Below, one piece after another: positions 8,633 through 17,979 of a stretch of DNA of 64,000 bases. Positions within the stretch are counted from its first letter, which is position 1. Each line of letters starts with the position of its first letter. The stretch covers positions 3,038,001 to 3,102,000 of the forward strand of contig NZ_CP010776.1 of the NCBI RefSeq assembly GCF_001577755.1, given 5' to 3'. Source of the DNA: Rufibacter sp. DG15C (GTDB lineage: Bacteria > Bacteroidota > Bacteroidia > Cytophagales > Hymenobacteraceae). Position numbers and translations under genes: made by a program. Below the pieces are notes generated by a model. That model made no database searches and was not told where the DNA came from. It worked only from the letters and a program-made list of their open reading frames with translations.

Positions 8633-10006
8633 TTATAGCTGTATGTCTACCTGTTCCAGGAGGGTAGGGATATGGCTTTCCCAGCCTAACTGGACTTTTA
8701 TCTTTTGTTGTAAACCGGCAAGCGCATCTGGTTCGCCGTGGGTTAAGAACAGGTGCCGGGGTGGAGTTTCAAGGTCAGAGAGCCAGTCCAAAAGTTCCTT
8801 TTGGTCTGCGTGGCCAGAAAGTCCTTCCAGGGAGAAGACCTCTGCGTTTACCTGATAGATTTTTCCGAAGATTTTCAACTCTTTCGCGCCTTCCTCCAGG
8901 TCCCGGCCCCGCGTTCCCTCAGCTTGGTACCCTGCTAAAAGAATGGAGGTGGAGGCATCCTCCAGGTATTTACTCAAATAGGTGAGAATGCGGCCCCCGG
9001 TGACCATGCCGCTGCCCGCAATGACAATCTTGGGTTTGCGCTGATCAATGATTTCCCAGGTTTCTCTGTACGACGTCACAATCCTGAAGTCCTGGCACAT
9101 TTGGAGGGTTTCTTCTGCAGACAGCTTATGCCAAGAGAGGGACTGGTAAAATACCTTGAGCACGTCTGCCCCCATGGGGGTGTCCAAGATGATAGGAATG
9201 TTGGGCAGTTCGTTTTCTTTTTTGAGCTGCCATAGAAGGTACATGAGGGCCTGGGCCCTTTCCACCGCAAAACTTGGGATGAACAAGCTCCCGTTCTTGG
9301 ACAAGGTATGGGTGACTACTTCTTTCAGGCGGGCTTTGGTGTCTTCATTGGGATGGAGCTTGTCGCCGTAGGTACTTTCCAGTAACAGCACGTCTGCCTG
9401 GGTTGGTCTGTGAGGCGCATGCAACAGCCAATCTTGGGTGCGGCCAATGTCTCCAGAGAACACAATCCGCTTGCCGTTTACCTCCAGCTCAATAAACGTG
9501 GCCCCCAGTAAATGACCGTTGTACCTGAATTGGCATTTGAGGTTGTCTGTGATAGTAATCCAGTGGTCCAAAGGCTTCATTCTAAACTGCCGAATGGTTT
9601 TATCCACTTCCTTTAAGGTATAAAACGCCAAGGCAGGGTGGTGTTTGGAGTAGCCGTTTTCATTAGCTTGCTTGGCTTCTTCCTCTTGAATCTTGCCCGT
9701 GTCTCTTAAGATGATTTCTGCTATGTCCAGGGTAGGGTCTGTGCCCCAGACTTCGCCTCTAAACCCCAGTTGCACCAGTTTAGGAAGAGAGCCGGTATGG
9801 TCTAAGTGGGCGTGGGTGAGCAGCACCAGGTCAATTTCTTGTGGGTTAAAAGGCGGGTTTTCCCAGTTGAGCAGCCGCAGTTCCTTGATGCCCTGAAACA
9901 TGCCACAGTCAATGAGTATGGTCTTGCCTTGAGTTTTGAGCAGGAACTTGGAACCAGTGACAGTGCCGGCGGCACCCAAGAATTGTAGCGAAATGGTGGT
10001 ATCCAT
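8633..10006 (-). CDS. Metallo-beta-lactamase / beta-CASP RNA-processing family hydrolase
   Basis: This 457-residue protein has an MBL core with the zinc motif THAHLDH at 64-70, a DCGMFQG strand-loop at 33-39, and the second-zinc segment FSGDIGR. A beta-CASP insertion follows (FIPSFAVERAQALMYLL; VIAGSGMVTGGRI). The C-terminal RMMBL part ends with LSGHADQKELLDWL and LFLTHGEPDAL. This is the CPSF73/RNase-J-like arrangement used for RNA cleavage, though short archaeal-like members are poorly characterised. It starts 20 bp after the stop of the ATP-cone nuclease gene, which itself follows the P-type ATPase. The three are very likely one transcript. Confidence 0.9.
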   Translation of the reverse strand: MDTTISLQFLGAAGTVTGSKFLLKTQGKTILIDCGMFQGIKELRLLNWENPPFNPQEIDLVLLTHAHLDHTGSLPKLVQLGFRGEVWGTDPTLDIAEIILRDTGKIQEEEAKQANENGYSKHHPALAFYTLKEVDKTIRQFRMKPLDHWITITDNLKCQFRYNGHLLGATFIELEVNGKRIVFSGDIGRTQDWLLHAPHRPTQADVLLLESTYGDKLHPNEDTKARLKEVVTHTLSKNGSLFIPSFAVERAQALMYLLWQLKKENELPNIPIILDTPMGADVLKVFYQSLSWHKLSAEETLQMCQDFRIVTSYRETWEIIDQRKPKIVIAGSGMVTGGRILTYLSKYLEDASTSILLAGYQAEGTRGRDLEEGAKELKIFGKIYQVNAEVFSLEGLSGHADQKELLDWLSDLETPPRHLFLTHGEPDALAGLQQKIKVQLGWESHIPTLLEQVDIQL

Positions 10007-10026
10007 AGTAGAGAGAAATGGGATGG

Positions 10027-10875
10027 TTATTGGTCACATAAGTCATGGGCTTCCCGCAAAATGCGTTTCAGACGATCACTGCCAATGCCCAGGTCTTCTA
10101 ACAGGGCAGGCGCTTGGCATAATTCTTTGCAGAGGACCACTTTGTCTTCCAGCAGGTGCTGTTTTTCGGCGTGGGTGAGGGAGGTGAGGCTGGTAATGGG
10201 ATGAATGCCGCTTTGCTCCACCAACTCTTTGAGGCCGCGGCCTTCTGGGTAGTTCCAACTCAGCAACTGAAGGCCGGCACAAGTACCATAGGTGGTGGCG
10301 TCAACAGAGAAGCGGGTATTGGTGACAATCCAGCCTTGGTAGGAAAGGTTTTTGTTACCAGGTTTTTTGCGCTGCTCTTCTTCAATGTCTTTGAACCTGG
10401 AATGCACATACAAAGGGATCTTGACGTCACATTGGTAGTTGGGTAGGTTATGGAACTTGCACTCAATGAAGAGCTGCTCCAAGCCTTTGGTGGCAATCAC
10501 ATCCACTTCATGGGGCACACAGCGGCCTTGCAAGATCCTGCTTACCACCACCTGGTAGCCCTTGTATTGGAATAGCGCACCCACAAAACGCTCAAAAGCA
10601 AAACCCGCCGGGCCCAGTTCCATGATAGCTGACTTGAGTTTGTAGCGGGCCGCTAGAGCACCAGGTCTTCGTTTTAACAAGCTAAAGGCTTTCTTGTAGA
10701 TGAGTTTGGTGGAGATGCCTTGGTACAAGTCATTCTCTACCTGGGCAATGATGTCCTCTATCACGGGTTGGGTGGCACCCGCCGCTGCCAGAGACCGTTT
10801 AAGTTTGTGGTAAGAGAAGAGAGCAGATTCTCCAGAGGATTTGGTGATGTAGATGTCTTGCTTGTTCTTTTTCAT
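10027..10875 (-). CDS. ATP-cone domain fused to PD-(D/E)XK restriction-endonuclease-like domain
   Basis: The protein has 282 residues from MKKNKQDIYITKSSGE at 10875, which leaves a 10-bp gap after the ATPase stop. An upstream in-frame ATG at 10899 would overlap the ATPase. Residues about 5-90 match an ATP-cone (KSSGESALFSYHKLKRSLAAAG, then a TKLIYKKAFSLLKRR helix), a nucleotide-sensing domain best known from ribonucleotide reductases. Residues about 95-200 form a Mrr-like nuclease core: GFAFERFVGALFQYKGYQV, HEVDV (Asp125) and IECK (Glu138, Lys140). The C-terminus is helical with a possible HhH-like end. A nucleotide-gated nuclease is the plain reading. Whether it acts on DNA or RNA is unknown. 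Confidence 0.82.
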   Translation of the reverse strand: MKKNKQDIYITKSSGESALFSYHKLKRSLAAAGATQPVIEDIIAQVENDLYQGISTKLIYKKAFSLLKRRPGALAARYKLKSAIMELGPAGFAFERFVGALFQYKGYQVVVSRILQGRCVPHEVDVIATKGLEQLFIECKFHNLPNYQCDVKIPLYVHSRFKDIEEEQRKKPGNKNLSYQGWIVTNTRFSVDATTYGTCAGLQLLSWNYPEGRGLKELVEQSGIHPITSLTSLTHAEKQHLLEDKVVLCKELCQAPALLEDLGIGSDRLKRILREAHDLCDQ

Positions 10876-10885
10876 GACAGGCGTT

Positions 10886-13606
10886 TTACAAAATGACATT
10901 CCCCTTTCTTAACAAGAAAATAAGGAAGAAGGACAAGAGGCTGAAGGCAAAGGACACGCCCACATCCAGTAGGTTGATGGGTGAAATAGCCAAGGCCGCT
11001 GCCAAAGGTGGCACCAAGAAGACCAACAGTAAAATGAGGCCGCAAGCCAATAGTGCATACCACACATAAGGATTGGTCACTACCTCATTTTTTAGGAAGG
11101 AGATGTTCTTGTTGCCCATGTTGAACACATGCCACAACTGGCACAGAATCAAGGTGAGGAAGAGAATGTTGTTAGCGTGGGCTGCCTCTGCGCCGCTGTT
11201 TTCATACACGATCTGGTGGCCAAAAGAAACTGCCCCTAACACGCACATGGCAATGATCGCTGCATATGCCACCAAAGAAACCCAATGGGCATGCTGTAGG
11301 ATTGGTTCCTCTAAATGTCTGGGTTTCTGTAGCATGATGTCAGGGTTGCCGGGCCCGGCCCCCAATGCCAAAGCTGGTAACACATCTGTGATTAAATTGA
11401 TGAACAGAATCTGGATGGGAAGCAATTGAAACTGAAAGGCCAGCAAAGAGATCATGGTCACCACCAGCAACTCGCTTAAGTTACAGGACAACATGAAAAC
11501 CACGAATTTCCTGATGTTGTCAAAGATGATGCGCCCTTGTTTTATAGCCAGCACAATAGAGGAGAAGGAATCGTCTTTGAGCACCATGTCAGCGGCCTCT
11601 TGGGCTACCTGGGTGCCCCGTATGCCCATGGCAATGCCAATGTCGGCCTTTTGTAGGGCAGGGGCATCATTCACTCCATCGCCGGTCATGCCCACTACCA
11701 TTTGGTTGGCTTGTAGCAAGGCCACTAAATCTAGCTTCTGCTTTGGGCTTACCCTGGCAAAAATGGGTGCCTCCAGCCACTGCTGTTTTTGAGCGGTTGT
11801 CAAGGCAGCATACCCCGGCATTTGCGCGCCGTGCACCACAGGAATGGAATCTGTCTGCCCATTAGTGATGCCCACTTGGGCAGCAATGTTCCGCGCCGTG
11901 GAGGGATGGTCTCCGGTAATCATCTTCACGCAAATGCCGGCGCTGCGGCACTCGGCTAGGGCGTTTTTTACATCTTCCCGGGGCGGGTCCAGCAAGCCTG
12001 CCAAACCCAGGAAAATCAGCCCGTCCATGGACAAGGTATGGGTAAAGGCTGTTTCTTTGTAAGCGAAGGCCAGTACTTTTTGTCCTTGCTGCGCCATATT
12101 GGTTTCTTGCTCCTTCCAGTAGGTTTTCTTTTCTGGCGTTAACACTGAAATTTTGCCGTCTTGCAATATCTGCGTGCACTGCAACAACAACTCCTCCAAG
12201 GCGCCTTTGGCGTAGAGAATGGCAACGGTAGGTAGTTGGTGCAGGGTCCCCATCACTTTGGTTTCTGAGGTGAAGGATTCTTCTGCCATTTTGGGAAACT
12301 GTTGCCTGAGTTTCTCCAATTCAATGCCTGTGGATTGGGCAAACTTTAACAAGCCCACCTCCACCGGATCGCCTACGCCTTTTGCTTGCGGGCCCGTTCC
12401 AGTGTAATAGGCGGTATTGCAAAGCACCGCGGCCCGCAGAATATGGTGCACATTGTCATCTTGGCCTGAGTGCAAATAATCGGAAGAAGACGCTGGCAAT
12501 TGCTGATGAAGGAGTGCCTCTGCCTTCACAGGTTCATGCATGCCTGGTATCAGCAAGGTGTTGACTTCTATTTCGTTTTTTGTGAGCGTGCCGGTCTTGT
12601 CCGTGCAGATGACATTGGTGCCGCCCAGCGTCTCTACCGCCGACAGTTTCTTGACGATGACCTGGTACTTGGCCATCCTGAGCATTCCCTGCGCCAAAGC
12701 CAGCGTCACCACAATGCTCAAACCTTCTGGGATGGCTGCCACCGCCAACGCAATGGCGGTGCCCAGGCTGTCTGTCCAGGAGCGGTCTTGCCATAAGCCA
12801 GCTACTATGACTATGATGCAAAGCACGATGGTCACCTTTAAGAGTTTGTGACTAAACACCTCTAGTTTTATTTCTAGAGGCGTAATGCCTTGGTCTGCGG
12901 TCTGAAGGAGAGTGGCCACTTGCCCTAGTTCGGTATGGGAGCCAATGCCCGTCACCAAGGCGTGCGCATTGCCTTTGGTCACGTAACTTCCCTTAAAGAC
13001 CATGTTGGTTTTTTCTACCGTTGGAATCTGAGTTGAGAGGACATCCTCCTGTTTACTAACTGGCAAAGACTCACCCGTAAGCGCCGACTCATTGATTTCT
13101 AATTGCACGACCATGAAGAGGCGGGCATCGGCGGGCACTAGGTCGCCGGCCTCCAATAAGAGCACATCCCCGGGTACCACGTCTTCTGAAGAGATTTCCT
13201 GCACTTGTCCGTCCCGTATGACTTTGGCGGGCACCAAGGCCATCTGGCGGAGCGCTTCCATGGACTTGCCCGCGTTGAACTCCATGAAAAAACCAATGCC
13301 CGCGTTAATGAAGGTGACTATCAAAATGGCCGCGCCGTCCAGCCATTCTCTAAACAAAAATGACAGCGTAGCCGCCGCCAACAGAAGGTAGGTGATAGGG
13401 CTACTGAACTGCCGAAGGAACAGGAAAAACAGGCTCTTTTTTTTCTGTTGCGCTAGCTGATTTCTTCCCCACTTTTGCTGTCTTTCAGGTATTTCATTTG
13501 CTGCTAGGCCATGCTGTAAATGGGACTGCAATTCATGGGCTAGCTCCTGTGGAGAAGCGGCGTGCGGGGCAACCGGAAAGAGCGGGACAGTAGCAGTTTC
13601 TTTCAT
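10886..13606 (-). CDS. Cation-translocating P-type ATPase (Ca2+-type, P2 family)
   Basis: The protein has 906 residues from MKETATVPLF at 13606. It has an N-terminal cation ATPase domain (about 16-60), actuator motif TGES (177-180), TM4 motif PEGL (293-296), phosphorylation motif DKTGTLT (336-342), the MTGDGVNDAPAL hinge and a six-helix C-terminal transport domain. PEGL, rather than CPC, indicates a P2-type pump for Ca2+, Mn2+ or Na+/K+. The final choice is not decidable here. An in-frame ATG at 13708 lies inside a palindromic repeat and would add 34 residues that only translate the repeat and its flank, so I reject it. It is the first gene of an operon with the ATP-cone nuclease and the beta-CASP protein. 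Confidence 0.93.
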   Translation of the reverse strand: MKETATVPLFPVAPHAASPQELAHELQSHLQHGLAANEIPERQQKWGRNQLAQQKKKSLFFLFLRQFSSPITYLLLAAATLSFLFREWLDGAAILIVTFINAGIGFFMEFNAGKSMEALRQMALVPAKVIRDGQVQEISSEDVVPGDVLLLEAGDLVPADARLFMVVQLEINESALTGESLPVSKQEDVLSTQIPTVEKTNMVFKGSYVTKGNAHALVTGIGSHTELGQVATLLQTADQGITPLEIKLEVFSHKLLKVTIVLCIIVIVAGLWQDRSWTDSLGTAIALAVAAIPEGLSIVVTLALAQGMLRMAKYQVIVKKLSAVETLGGTNVICTDKTGTLTKNEIEVNTLLIPGMHEPVKAEALLHQQLPASSSDYLHSGQDDNVHHILRAAVLCNTAYYTGTGPQAKGVGDPVEVGLLKFAQSTGIELEKLRQQFPKMAEESFTSETKVMGTLHQLPTVAILYAKGALEELLLQCTQILQDGKISVLTPEKKTYWKEQETNMAQQGQKVLAFAYKETAFTHTLSMDGLIFLGLAGLLDPPREDVKNALAECRSAGICVKMITGDHPSTARNIAAQVGITNGQTDSIPVVHGAQMPGYAALTTAQKQQWLEAPIFARVSPKQKLDLVALLQANQMVVGMTGDGVNDAPALQKADIGIAMGIRGTQVAQEAADMVLKDDSFSSIVLAIKQGRIIFDNIRKFVVFMLSCNLSELLVVTMISLLAFQFQLLPIQILFINLITDVLPALALGAGPGNPDIMLQKPRHLEEPILQHAHWVSLVAYAAIIAMCVLGAVSFGHQIVYENSGAEAAHANNILFLTLILCQLWHVFNMGNKNISFLKNEVVTNPYVWYALLACGLILLLVFLVPPLAAALAISPINLLDVGVSFAFSLLSFFLIFLLRKGNVIL

Positions 13607-13675
13607 AATTGACACAGTCAGTTTCTGCCAGCTCCAACAACTTGCCAGCCATTCTCTTGCTAAATAAGGATGTTC

Positions 13676-13713
13676 CGTTTTTGGCTTATTTTCCAGAAAA
13701 CAGGCCAAAAACG
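13676..13713. repeat. Palindromic intergenic repeat, copy 4
   Basis: CGTTTTTGGCTTA, TTTTCCAGAAAA, CAGGCCAAAAACG. It lies 70 bp upstream of the P-type ATPase start. Read on the minus strand it is open and encodes the misleading peptide MACFLENKPKT. Confidence 0.93.
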
Positions 13714-13897
13714 AGCCTCCTATTTACGGTAAGCAACCTCCTCAGAGATTAAGTAATTCTGCAGTTGGGACATCACTTTTTAGCCATGTACTCAAAAAGC
13801 AACATGCAGTCAAATTCCTGAAAGAATTCCGTCAACTCAATGACAAAAAGCAGGTAGGATTATGATGGATGCCATCTTTTAAAACATTTCCCACCTG

Positions 13898-13943
13898 GTG
13901 TCATTTTTGGGCTATTTTCTAGAATATAAGCCAAAAACGGCAC
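13898..13943. repeat. Palindromic intergenic repeat, copy 5
   Basis: GTGTCATTTTTGGGCTA, TTTTCTAGAATA, TAAGCCAAAAACGGCAC. It is somewhat decayed (T/G mismatches), with gtg/cac closing the base. It lies just beyond the stop of the VIT-type transporter gene. Confidence 0.85.
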
Positions 13944-13954
13944 TCAGTAACTTC

Positions 13955-14725
13955 TTACGCATTTCCCAGAATCATCCCCACGCCATACGCCAAACTTGCG
14001 GCAGCTCCACCCAACAGTAATGTCTCTAGCCCAGAGGAATACCAAGGCTTATTGACGAACCTGCTTTTAAGTGCGCCAATGAAGAAAAAGGCAAAACCCG
14101 TACACACACTACTCCACCAAAAAGGGGCTTGCAACGGTGCAGAGAAGAGATAATTCCATAGATATGGTGCCACCGGAATGAGTCCGATTAATAGAAAAGC
14201 AGTGAAGGTGGCAAGGGCGGCTTTCCAGGCAGAAACGGGTAACAAACTGAGCCCGTGTTCTTCCTGCAGCATGGTGTCTGCCCAAATCTGCTTGTCCTTT
14301 ACCAGCGTTTCCACCACCTGTTCTAGCAGTTGGCCGGTGAATCCTTTCTTGGCGTAAATCTGCCGTATTTCTTCTTTCTCACCGTCGGGGTACTCTTCCA
14401 TCTGCCGCAATTCTTCTGCCAAGGTTTTTTCCAGAAACTGCTTTTCTGTCTGGGTGCCCAAGTAATTACTGACTGCCATGCTAAACCCATCCGCTAACAG
14501 ATTCGCCATGCCTAAAATGATGACAATTTTAGGGGAGAGGTGGGCGCCCGCCACCCCAGAAACCACTGCAAACGTAGTGACGGCCCCGTCTACCGCTCCA
14601 TACACAAAATCCTTTAGGTAGCTGTGTTTTGTCACATGCAGCAACCTATGATTTATTTGCTCTGGCGTATGTGATTGCTCTAATAAGAACCTTGAATTGG
14701 ATGGTGGAGTAGGCATGCGAACCAA
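13955..14725 (-). CDS. VIT1/CCC1 family transporter
   Basis: This 256-residue membrane protein starts its conserved region with LKDFVYGAVDGAVTTFAVVSGVAGAHLSPKIVIILGMANLLADGFSMAVSNYLG, the first two helices of the VIT1/CCC1 family. The middle carries an acidic cytoplasmic helical segment (about 95-140). Three further hydrophobic segments follow (ALATFTAFLLIGLIPVAPYLW; FWWSSVCTGFAFFFIGALKS; ASLAYGVGMILG). Family members move Fe2+ or Mn2+ out of the cytoplasm or into compartments. It shares its upstream region with the divergent universal stress gene and lies near a P2-type cation pump, so this stretch is rich in cation-stress genes. Confidence 0.88.
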   Translation of the reverse strand: MVRMPTPPSNSRFLLEQSHTPEQINHRLLHVTKHSYLKDFVYGAVDGAVTTFAVVSGVAGAHLSPKIVIILGMANLLADGFSMAVSNYLGTQTEKQFLEKTLAEELRQMEEYPDGEKEEIRQIYAKKGFTGQLLEQVVETLVKDKQIWADTMLQEEHGLSLLPVSAWKAALATFTAFLLIGLIPVAPYLWNYLFSAPLQAPFWWSSVCTGFAFFFIGALKSRFVNKPWYSSGLETLLLGGAAASLAYGVGMILGNA

Positions 14726-15020
14726 GATTTGCCCTGTTAATGAAACGCGTTGACTACTTGAAGGTTATGCGTAGATTTGGATGAACGGATGGTTTAAGCA
14801 TGAAGGTAGCGCCCTTCTAGTTTCTAGTTTCTAGTATTAGTATATAGGTGAATTTCCATGTATTTCTTGCTGCCTCTGCGCTTGAATTACGTATATGATA
14901 AGTGTCACCTTGGCTCAAGGCAATTGTCATGATTTGGGCGAACATTCTTAATGAGATTTGTAGAAGAGGAACCCATAATCCTGTTAGCCTTACCTGTTTA
15001 TTCACGCCAATACTACCGCT

Positions 15021-15899
15021 ATGAAAACCATCCTAGTTCCCACAGACTTCTCAAAAAACGCCCACAATGCCATGCGGTATGCGGCGGGCTTGGCCAGTCA
15101 GGTAGAGGCCAAAATAATCATTGCTCATATCATCCATTTGCCGGTCGCTCCTTTGGAAAGCGGCATGGTAATCACGCCAGACATGCACTTGGAAGAAGAC
15201 TTCTCTTTGGAACTAGGCACCCTGGCCAACAACCTTCGCCAAGAATACAACAATCAATTCGCCATAGAGACCATATGCCAGTATGGTTACCTGACCGGTG
15301 ATTTGAATGACCTGGTGAAAACTCATCAGGTGGATCTGGTGGTAATGGGTACCCACGGCGCTACTAATTTCTTAGACAAACTGATTGGCACCAACTCTTC
15401 TGAGTTTAGTAAATCTGCTGTTTGCCCGGTGTTGATTATTCCGGCCGTTGCCCAGTTTAAGCAGATAAAACACATTGCCTATGCCTCAGATTTTGAGAGC
15501 GAAGAAGGCGTCTTTCTCAGACAGCTATTTTCCATTGCCCAATTGTTCCAGGCCAAGGTGTCCATCATCAATGTGATAGATGACAAGGAACTGAACATTC
15601 TCTCAGACACGCAGGTGGTGGAGGACATCACCTCGCAGTTTCCTGAGGTTGTGTACAGCATCGCGCAGATGCGCATTCATGATGTATTGGAGGGTCTGCA
15701 CGCGTTTGTAGAAGAATCTCAGGCAGATGTTCTGGCGGTGTCCATTCATAAACGGGGGTTCTTTGATGAGCTTTTCCACTCCAGTATTTCCAAAAAATTA
15801 ATCTACCATACTACATCTCCCTTGCTGACCCTGCCAGAAAATCCTTATCAAAAGAGTTGGGAAAGCACCTCTACCCATAGTCCTTATAGCTCAATTTAA
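15021..15899 (+). CDS. Universal stress protein with two tandem UspA domains
   Basis: The protein has 292 residues with two UspA folds. The first (1-147) opens MKTILVPTDFSKNAHNAMRYA and ends with the ATP-binding signature GTHGATNFLDKLIGTNSSEFSKSAVCPVLIIP (G-x2-G-x9-G-S/T type). The second (about 153-275) begins KHIAYASDFESEEGVFLRQL and lacks a clean G-x2-G motif, as is usual for one half of tandem Usps in Bacteroidota. It is cytosolic and probably binds ATP. It is divergent from the VIT transporter across a 295-bp gap. The short TTCTAG direct repeats at about 14816-14835 in that gap are the only other feature I notice there. Confidence 0.92.
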   Translation: MKTILVPTDFSKNAHNAMRYAAGLASQVEAKIIIAHIIHLPVAPLESGMVITPDMHLEEDFSLELGTLANNLRQEYNNQFAIETICQYGYLTGDLNDLVKTHQVDLVVMGTHGATNFLDKLIGTNSSEFSKSAVCPVLIIPAVAQFKQIKHIAYASDFESEEGVFLRQLFSIAQLFQAKVSIINVIDDKELNILSDTQVVEDITSQFPEVVYSIAQMRIHDVLEGLHAFVEESQADVLAVSIHKRGFFDELFHSSISKKLIYHTTSPLLTLPENPYQKSWESTSTHSPYSSI

Positions 15900-15989
15900 G
15901 GCAGAGAAGTAATAGGAATTACCTGTTAAGAAATATCAGCCTAAACAACTGCCAATCACAAGCAAATCACTGCTTTAGAGCACCAAAAC

Positions 15990-17162
15990 ATGAACCGCCG
16001 GCATATTTTTCTAGTAGTGTTGATCATGCTTTTGGCTAATGGTGTTTTGTTTGCGCAGGCAGTGACAATGACGCCGGCTTCGCAACAACAGGCGTTGCAA
16101 AAGGCACTTCTACAGTATCAATCCATCATCAATACGGGTACTTGGCTGGCGTTTCCGGAGGACCTCTGTGTACAGCCGGGTGCACAAGACAAGTTTGTGC
16201 CAAAGGTCAGGAATCTGTTGTGCCTTACCCAGGATTTGACGCAGTGTGCCACCCAGGACAGCAGCTTTTTTGATGAGCATTTGGTAGCCGCCGTCAAGCG
16301 CTTTCAGAAGCGGCATGGTTTACCCGCAGACGGCATCATTGGGTGCAGAACCTTGACCGCCTTAAATGTGTCACCCGCTCAGCGCGTGCAGCAGATCATG
16401 GTCAACTTGGCCCGCTGGCAAGACTCTGCCTATGCCGTCACCACGTATCCTTTGGTGCTGGTCAATATCCCTGACTACCGCTTGCACCTTCTCAATAACC
16501 AGGCACAAACCATTTGGCAGACCAGGGTGATAGTGGGGCAGCGGACAAAGGCCTTACAAACCCGGCAAGTGAACAGCAGGATCAGTTACCTGGTGGTAAG
16601 GCCCACTTGGAACGTGCCCAAGAGCATCATCAAGAATGAGATAATACCTGCGGTAAGAAGAGACCGTAACTATCTGGCAAAAAACCACATGGCCTTGTAC
16701 AAAGACGGTAAACGCAGGCAAGTGCAGGTGAGCGTGAGCAGCATCCACTGGAAAACCGTCAATCCTGAAGACCTCACCGTCATCCAAAGTCCCGGATCCT
16801 GGAACGCGCTGGGTAAGGTGAAATTCATCTTCCACAACCCATTTCATATTTACCTGCATGACACGCCCGTCAAGTCTCTTTTTGACCACCCGGTAAGAGC
16901 CTACAGCCATGGGTGCGTGCGTGTAGAACAGCCAGAGAAGTTGGCGGCCTATCTTATGAATCCAGACTGGGGCAAACCTTCTTCCTTTTCATTGCAAGCC
17001 CAAAAAGGAATCAATGGAACCGTCTTTTTGCCTAAGCCAGTGGCGGTTCAGATACGGTATTTTACGTGTTGGGTAGATGGTCAAGGCGTGCTCCAGTTTA
17101 GAGATGATATCTATGGGTTGGATACCATCCAACAGCTTACCGTTGCGCCAACATTAGACTAA
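15990..17162 (+). CDS. L,D-transpeptidase (YkuD) with peptidoglycan-binding domain
   Basis: The protein has 390 residues, with a signal peptide at 1-23 (MNRRHIFLVVLIMLLANGVLFA). A peptidoglycan-binding 1 domain follows at about 80-125 (DEHLVAAVKRFQKRHGLPADGIIGCRTLTALN). The YkuD catalytic domain spans about 150-340 and has the signature HDTPVKSLF...YSHGCVRVEQP, with catalytic Cys in SHGCVRV. These periplasmic enzymes form 3-3 peptidoglycan cross-links or attach proteins to the wall. It belongs to the long YcbB-like type seen in Bacteroidota. The last four bases overlap the stop of the convergent pseudouridine synthase gene. Confidence 0.92.
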   Translation: MNRRHIFLVVLIMLLANGVLFAQAVTMTPASQQQALQKALLQYQSIINTGTWLAFPEDLCVQPGAQDKFVPKVRNLLCLTQDLTQCATQDSSFFDEHLVAAVKRFQKRHGLPADGIIGCRTLTALNVSPAQRVQQIMVNLARWQDSAYAVTTYPLVLVNIPDYRLHLLNNQAQTIWQTRVIVGQRTKALQTRQVNSRISYLVVRPTWNVPKSIIKNEIIPAVRRDRNYLAKNHMALYKDGKRRQVQVSVSSIHWKTVNPEDLTVIQSPGSWNALGKVKFIFHNPFHIYLHDTPVKSLFDHPVRAYSHGCVRVEQPEKLAAYLMNPDWGKPSSFSLQAQKGINGTVFLPKPVAVQIRYFTCWVDGQGVLQFRDDIYGLDTIQQLTVAPTLD

Positions 17163-17902
17163 CTTAGAGAAGGTAATGGCTCCGGAAGTTCTTCTTGGGT
17201 CGCCACCACTGGAGCCCAGTTAAACTCCTGGCATAGACGCCGGAAGTTGTCGGGTAGGGATGCTTTAATGGTAATGGTTTCTCCTGTAACTGGGTGCTCG
17301 AACTTTAGCGAGGCGGCGTGCAGTAAAAGGGTAGGGCTGTTTAATTCCTCCAGAAACATGCGGTTATGACGCCAGTCTCCGTGTTTTTTGTCTCCAACAA
17401 TGTAGTGCCGGGCATGCGCGAAATGCTTGCGTATCTGGTGCATTCTGCCCGTTTCAGGTTTAATCTTAACCAAGCTATAGCGTGCCGTCTGGTAGGGACC
17501 TACCGCAATGGGCAGCTCTACCGTGGCCAGGCACTTGAAATGCGTGACGGCGTCCTGTGCTTCTTTGTGCTGGTGATCCTTATCTGGCCGAATGGGGCTG
17601 TCAATGGTTCCTTCTTCTGGGGCGTACCCGCGCACAATGGCAAAATAGGTTTTGTCTGGCTGGCGCTCCGTGAAGGCTTTCACCAAAGGAGCTGTGGCCT
17701 CGGGGCTTTTGGCAAACAGCAACACGCCAGAGGTTCCTCTGTCCAGACGGTGAACGGCATGCAGGCGGTAGCCCAGTTGGTCGCGCAACAGCTGTAACGC
17801 GAACTCTTTTTTCTCTTCGGCTATGCGTGTCCTGTGTACCAGCAACCCATTGGGTTTATTGATGGCCACATACTGCGCATCTTCATAGATGATCTCCAGC
17901 AC
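17159..17902 (-). CDS. truC: RluA-family pseudouridine synthase (TruC-like)
   Basis: The 247-residue protein has the RluA-family catalytic motif HAVHRLDRGTSGVLLFAKS (Asp in HRLDRGTSG). It starts directly with the catalytic fold (MLEIIYEDAQYVAINKPNGLLVHRT) and lacks an S4 domain, matching TruC, which modifies tRNA U65. The insert HYIVGDKKHGDWRHNRMF is typical of TruC and helps separate it from RluA, RluC and RluD. It is convergent with the L,D-transpeptidase gene, and the two stop codons overlap. Confidence 0.85.
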   Translation of the reverse strand: MLEIIYEDAQYVAINKPNGLLVHRTRIAEEKKEFALQLLRDQLGYRLHAVHRLDRGTSGVLLFAKSPEATAPLVKAFTERQPDKTYFAIVRGYAPEEGTIDSPIRPDKDHQHKEAQDAVTHFKCLATVELPIAVGPYQTARYSLVKIKPETGRMHQIRKHFAHARHYIVGDKKHGDWRHNRMFLEELNSPTLLLHAASLKFEHPVTGETITIKASLPDNFRRLCQEFNWAPVVATQEELPEPLPSLS

Positions 17903-17979
17903 AGAATCAGTCTTAAGTAAGGCCGCAATTTACAGAAAATTAAGGGATCAAGGGTGATTAAGCATCAGGAGGTCATGCT

